A stretch of DNA of 64,000 nt from Pseudonocardia benzenivorans CB1190 (GTDB lineage: Bacteria; Actinomycetota; Actinomycetes; Mycobacteriales; Pseudonocardiaceae): the NCBI RefSeq assembly GCF_000196675.2, contig NC_015312.1, positions 5,084,001 through 5,148,000 on the forward strand. Direction: 5' to 3'. Position numbers and translations under genes: made by a program. The notes beneath the pieces were generated by a model. That model searched no databases. It was given only the letters and a program-made list of their open reading frames with translations, and was not told the origin of the DNA. Each line of letters starts with the position of its first letter. Within the stretch, counting starts at the first letter, position 1. Shown here piece by piece: positions 60,696 to 64,000 of this stretch.

Positions 60696-61115
60696 TCACG
60701 CGTCGTCACCCCATTCCCCGAGGAACGTCCGCTCCTCGGCCGTGAGCCGTCGCGGCCGGTTGGCGTCCAGGTCGAACAGCGCCATGTGCGTGCGGGCGGT
60801 GGCCGCGACGGGATCGGTCTCCTCGGGCCCGTCGTGCATCTCGTACACGAGCGTGAACGACGCCGCCCGCACGTCGCGTACCCACATCACGACGCGCAAC
60901 GGCTTCGCCCGGTACGGGATCTGCCGCTTGTACTCCACCTCGAGGCCCGCGACCAGGAGCCCGTCGGAGAACGTGGCGCCCGCGGCGCGGGCCCGGTCGA
61001 AGACGAGCGCGATGCGGGCCTCCTCCAGCAACGTCACCGTGCGCGCGTGGTTGACGTGCCGGTAGGAGTCCTGATCGGTCCAGCGCAGCGGGACGTGCGC
61101 GACGAAACGAGCCAC
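60696..61115 (-). CDS. Hotdog-fold acyl-CoA thioesterase
   Basis: A 139-residue thioesterase of the 4-hydroxybenzoyl-CoA/FadM type. Signature RWTDQDSYRHVNHARTVTLLEEAR has the catalytic Asp in the DxDxxxHVNHA context. GTG at 61115 has AGAGGG upstream. A CCACC/GGTGG stem brackets that ribosome binding site. Between the glutamate dehydrogenase gene (43 bases) and the hypothetical gene; the acyl substrate is unknown. Confidence 0.88.
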   Translation of the reverse strand: MARFVAHVPLRWTDQDSYRHVNHARTVTLLEEARIALVFDRARAAGATFSDGLLVAGLEVEYKRQIPYRAKPLRVVMWVRDVRAASFTLVYEMHDGPEETDPVAATARTHMALFDLDANRPRRLTAEERTFLGEWGDDA

Positions 61116-61158
61116 GCGTCCACCCTCTCAGGTGGTCGCGCGCCGACCGTCGCAGGGC

Positions 61159-64000
61159 TCAGCGCGCGAGCCCGCGCAGCTGCCGGACCACGACCGACAG
61201 CGTCGCCAGGTCCAACGGCGCGCCACTGCTCTTCTTGCCGCCGATCTCGTGCAGCGCCGCGCGCGCCCGGACCAGCCGCGACGCGTTGGCCTGCTCCCAC
61301 AGGGCGATCGCCTCGTCGGCCGGGGTACCGGGTGCGGCCTCGCGCAGCAGGTCGAGCGTGACGGCCCGCAGCGAGGCGTACAGGTCGTCCCGCAGCGCGA
61401 GCCGCGCCAGACCGTGCCAGCGGTCGCCGCGTTCGAGTGCCGAGACCGACGTCAACGCCAGGTCGACGCCCAGGTGCGCGGACATCGCGTAGTAGAGCGC
61501 CGCGACCTCGTCGGGCTCGCGCGGCTCGCGGTCGCGCTCGGACAGCTCGGTGAGCTCGACGACGTCGAGCAGCCCGAAGGTGTGCATCAGCTCCGCGGAA
61601 CGGCGCGCGAGCTCCGGCGGCACGCCCTCGTCGCGCAACGACCCCGCCCGGGCCGCGACCGCCTCGGCCTCCGGACCCTGCAGCATGTCCCCGACCCGGC
61701 GCGACAGGGCCTGCACCGTGGCCGCGAACCGCGCGGTCTCCGCGCCGACGGCGAGCGGCTGCGGCCGGTTGGTCAGGAACCAGCGCGATGCCCTGTCGAG
61801 CAGCCGGCGCGACTCCAGCACGACGTGGTCGGCCAGCGCGACGGGGATGTCGGCCCCGCGGGCCGCGGCCCACAGACCCGGCAGGTCGAACACCGCGTTG
61901 CTGACGGCGTAGGCGCGCACCGCGTCGTCGACGCCGGCCGAGAGCTCCTCGGCCAGCCGGAACGCGTACGAGGTGCCGCCGCCGTCGACCATCTCGTTGA
62001 CCAGCATCGTCGCGACGATCTCCCGGCGCAGCGGATGCCCGGCGATCGGTCGCGGATAGCGCAGCCGCAGCGGCGTCGGGAAGTACTCCGGCAGCCGGCC
62101 GGCGAAGGCGGGCACGTCGGGAAGCTCGGTGCCCAGCAGCCGATGGGTCAGGTCGAGCTTGGCGTGGGCGAGCAGCGTCGACAGCTCGGGACCGGTCAGC
62201 CCCCGCCCGGCGTCCTCCAGGGCGGCGAACTCGTCGTCGGCGGGCAGGACCTCCAGGTCGCGGTCGAGCCCGGTCCGCTCGGCCAGGTCCGCGACCATCC
62301 GCCGGTGCACGTTGGCCATCTCGGCGGCGTGCGAACGGCCGACACCGAGCACCGCGTTCTGCGCCCGGTTGTCGTCGAGGACCAGCTCGGCGACCTCGTC
62401 GGTCATCTCGGCGAGCAGCGCGTCGCGTGCCGGCCGGTCGAGCTCGCCCGCGGTGACCAGCCGGTCGAGCAGGATCTTGATGTTGACCTCGTGGTCGGAG
62501 CAGTCGACGCCCGCCGAGTTGTCGATGGCGTCGGTGTTGACCTTCCCGCCCGCGCGCGCGAACTCGATCCGCCCACGCTGGGTGAGCCCGAGGTTGCCGC
62601 CCTCGCCGACGACCTTCACCCGCAGCATGCGACCGTCGACCCGGATGGCGTCGTTGGCCTTGTCGCCGGCGTCGGCGTGCGACTCGGTCGAGGCCTTCAC
62701 GTAGGTGCCGATGCCGCCGTTCCACAGCAGGTCGACCGGCGCGAGCAGGATCGCGCGGATGAGCTCCGGGGGGCTGAGCGTGTGGACCTCGGCCGGCAGC
62801 CCCAGCGCCGCCCGCATCTCCGGTCCGACCGGCACCGCCTTCGCCGTGCGCGGCCACACCCCGCCGCCGGCGCTGATCGCGGACCGGTCGTAGTCGTCCC
62901 AGGACGACCGGGGCAGGGCGAACAGCCGCCGACGCTCGGCGATACCCCGCGCCGGGTCGGGATCGGGGTCGACGAACACGTGCCGGTGGTCGAACGCCGC
63001 GACCAGCCGGATGTGCTCGGACAGCAGCATCCCGTTGCCGAACACGTCGCCGGACATGTCCCCGATGCCGACGACGGTGAAGTCCTGGCGCTGGGTGTCG
63101 ACGCCGAGCTCGGCGAAATGCCGCTTGACCGACTCCCACGCCCCGCGGGCGGTGATGCCCATGGCCTTGTGGTCGTAGCCGACGGACCCGCCCGAGGCGA
63201 ACGCGTCGCCCAGCCAGAAGCCGTAGCTCGCCGCGACCTCGTTGGCGACGTCGGAGAACCGGGCCGTCCCCTTGTCCGCCGCGACGACCAGGTAGGAGTC
63301 GTCGCCGTCGTGGCGCACCACGTCCGGCGGCGGGACCGTGGCACCGTCGACGAGGTTGTCGGTCACGTCGAGCAGCCCCGAGATGAACGTCCGGTAGCAG
63401 ACCTCGACCTCGTCCGGGCCGGGCTGGGCCGCCTTGACGACGAACCCGCCCTTCGCCCCCACCGGCACGATGACGGCGTTCTTCACCGCCTGTGCCTTGA
63501 CCAGGCCCAGGATCTCGGTGCGGTAGTCCTGGGGGCGGTCCGACCAGCGCAGCCCGCCGCGTGCGACGGGCCCGAACCGCAGGTGCACGCCCTCGACCCG
63601 CGGCGAGTACACGAAGATCTCGAACCGGGGCCGCGGGCTGGGCATGTCCGGCACCGCGGTCGGGTCGATCTTGAACGAGAAGTAGGGGCGGTCGCGGAAC
63701 CAGTTGGTGCGCAGCGTCGCCGTGATCAGGCCGAGGTAGCCGCGCAGGATGCGGTCGGCGTCCAGGCCGGAGACGTCGTCGATGAGGGATGTGACGTGCC
63801 GCAGTGCATCGTCGGTCGCGGCGGCGCGGGCGTCGGCGTCGGGCCGCGGGTCGAACCGGGCGCGGAACAGCGCGACCAGCCCGCGCGCGACGTCCGCGTG
63901 CGCGAGCAGGACGTCGGCCAGGTAGTTCTGTCCGAAGAGGCTGCCGACCTGACGCAGGTAGCGGCCGTAGGCCCGCAGCAGGGCGACCTCGCGCCAGTGC
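61159..64000 (-). CDS. gdh: NAD-dependent glutamate dehydrogenase, large (GDH180) type, 5' end cut by window
   Basis: A C-terminal portion of about 946 residues of an approximately 1600-residue NAD-specific glutamate dehydrogenase that converts glutamate to 2-oxoglutarate. The dehydrogenase core is visible: ARGGLRWSDRPQDYRTEILGLVKAQAVKNAV, the catalytic Lys region VPVGAKGGFVVK, GIGDMSGDVFGNGMLLS, and NKANDAIRVDGRMLRVKVVGEGGNLGLTQRGR with GKVNTDAIDNSAGVDCSDHEVN. The frame remains open at position 63999, so the N-terminal regulatory half lies beyond the edge. In mycobacteria this enzyme is controlled by GarA; that protein is not here. Confidence 0.96.
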   Translation of the reverse strand, partial: HWREVALLRAYGRYLRQVGSLFGQNYLADVLLAHADVARGLVALFRARFDPRPDADARAAATDDALRHVTSLIDDVSGLDADRILRGYLGLITATLRTNWFRDRPYFSFKIDPTAVPDMPSPRPRFEIFVYSPRVEGVHLRFGPVARGGLRWSDRPQDYRTEILGLVKAQAVKNAVIVPVGAKGGFVVKAAQPGPDEVEVCYRTFISGLLDVTDNLVDGATVPPPDVVRHDGDDSYLVVAADKGTARFSDVANEVAASYGFWLGDAFASGGSVGYDHKAMGITARGAWESVKRHFAELGVDTQRQDFTVVGIGDMSGDVFGNGMLLSEHIRLVAAFDHRHVFVDPDPDPARGIAERRRLFALPRSSWDDYDRSAISAGGGVWPRTAKAVPVGPEMRAALGLPAEVHTLSPPELIRAILLAPVDLLWNGGIGTYVKASTESHADAGDKANDAIRVDGRMLRVKVVGEGGNLGLTQRGRIEFARAGGKVNTDAIDNSAGVDCSDHEVNIKILLDRLVTAGELDRPARDALLAEMTDEVAELVLDDNRAQNAVLGVGRSHAAEMANVHRRMVADLAERTGLDRDLEVLPADDEFAALEDAGRGLTGPELSTLLAHAKLDLTHRLLGTELPDVPAFAGRLPEYFPTPLRLRYPRPIAGHPLRREIVATMLVNEMVDGGGTSYAFRLAEELSAGVDDAVRAYAVSNAVFDLPGLWAAARGADIPVALADHVVLESRRLLDRASRWFLTNRPQPLAVGAETARFAATVQALSRRVGDMLQGPEAEAVAARAGSLRDEGVPPELARRSAELMHTFGLLDVVELTELSERDREPREPDEVAALYYAMSAHLGVDLALTSVSALERGDRWHGLARLALRDDLYASLRAVTLDLLREAAPGTPADEAIALWEQANASRLVRARAALHEIGGKKSSGAPLDLATLSVVVRQLRGLAR

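Noticed and set aside
60623..60709. 29-residue N-terminal extension of the hypothetical gene from GTG 60709
   Set aside because: Low-complexity Ala/Pro/Arg sequence, overlaps the thioesterase gene, and the conserved-looking protein starts at the ATG 60622; not fully excluded.

Overview
The window is very GC-rich DNA with densely packed, often overlapping genes, GTG/TTG starts and many apparently leaderless promoters. Protein content and gene order point to an actinomycete of the order Pseudonocardiales, most likely Pseudonocardia or a close relative; that is an inference, since no rRNA gene is present. No tRNA, rRNA, CRISPR array, insertion sequence or prophage was seen.

Layout. Positions 1-17,950 (minus strand except a secreted CAP protein and corA) hold glnD (cut by the window edge), two tandem PII genes, amtB, ftsY, smc, acyP, an orphan KdpE-type response regulator, mutM, rnc, rpmF, a DUF177 gene, a SepIVA/DivIVA-like gene, coaD and rsmD. 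Positions 17,958-27,691 continue with pyruvate carboxylase, a membrane protein of unknown function, recG, a FakA-like kinase, rpmB and ung. From memory, this order matches Mycobacterium tuberculosis Rv2918c-Rv2927c and Rv2965c-Rv2976c. Positions 27,691-46,776 appear inserted relative to that order (ung to thiL): a gamma-carbonic-anhydrase-fold gene, a complete seven-subunit Mrp Na+/H+ antiporter operon, malate synthase G, and two complete glycolate-oxidase-type operons (glcDEF) with a GntR regulator and a DinB protein between them. Positions 46,813-49,844 resume the conserved order with thiL, a stand-alone RAM-domain protein, a DUF3515 lipoprotein-like gene and ddl. Positions 49,862-57,758 are accessory metabolism: an AMP-forming acyl-CoA synthetase, an acyl-CoA dehydrogenase, an isochorismatase-like hydrolase, a flavin-binding protein, an S9 peptidase and an MscS channel. 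Positions 57,820-64,000 carry glbO, an alpha-glucosidase, a conserved hypothetical gene, a thioesterase and a large NAD-glutamate dehydrogenase cut by the right edge; from memory this resembles Rv2470-Rv2476c.

How the genes work together. The amtB-glnK-glnB2-glnD unit imports ammonium and senses nitrogen, and a GlnR-like box array lies upstream. The glc genes oxidise glycolate (or another 2-hydroxyacid) to glyoxylate and malate synthase condenses it with acetyl-CoA, giving a complete glycolate-to-malate route with its own regulator and a candidate operator.

Most notable beyond ordinary annotation: a four-copy family of paired inverted repeats at two distant loci; a second composite palindrome; a 26-codon mini-ORF locked by two ATGA overlaps between mnhD and mnhE; a tandem duplication that creates a coupled mini-ORF in front of recG; a duplicated, diverging PII protein; and predicted active-site changes in three enzymes.
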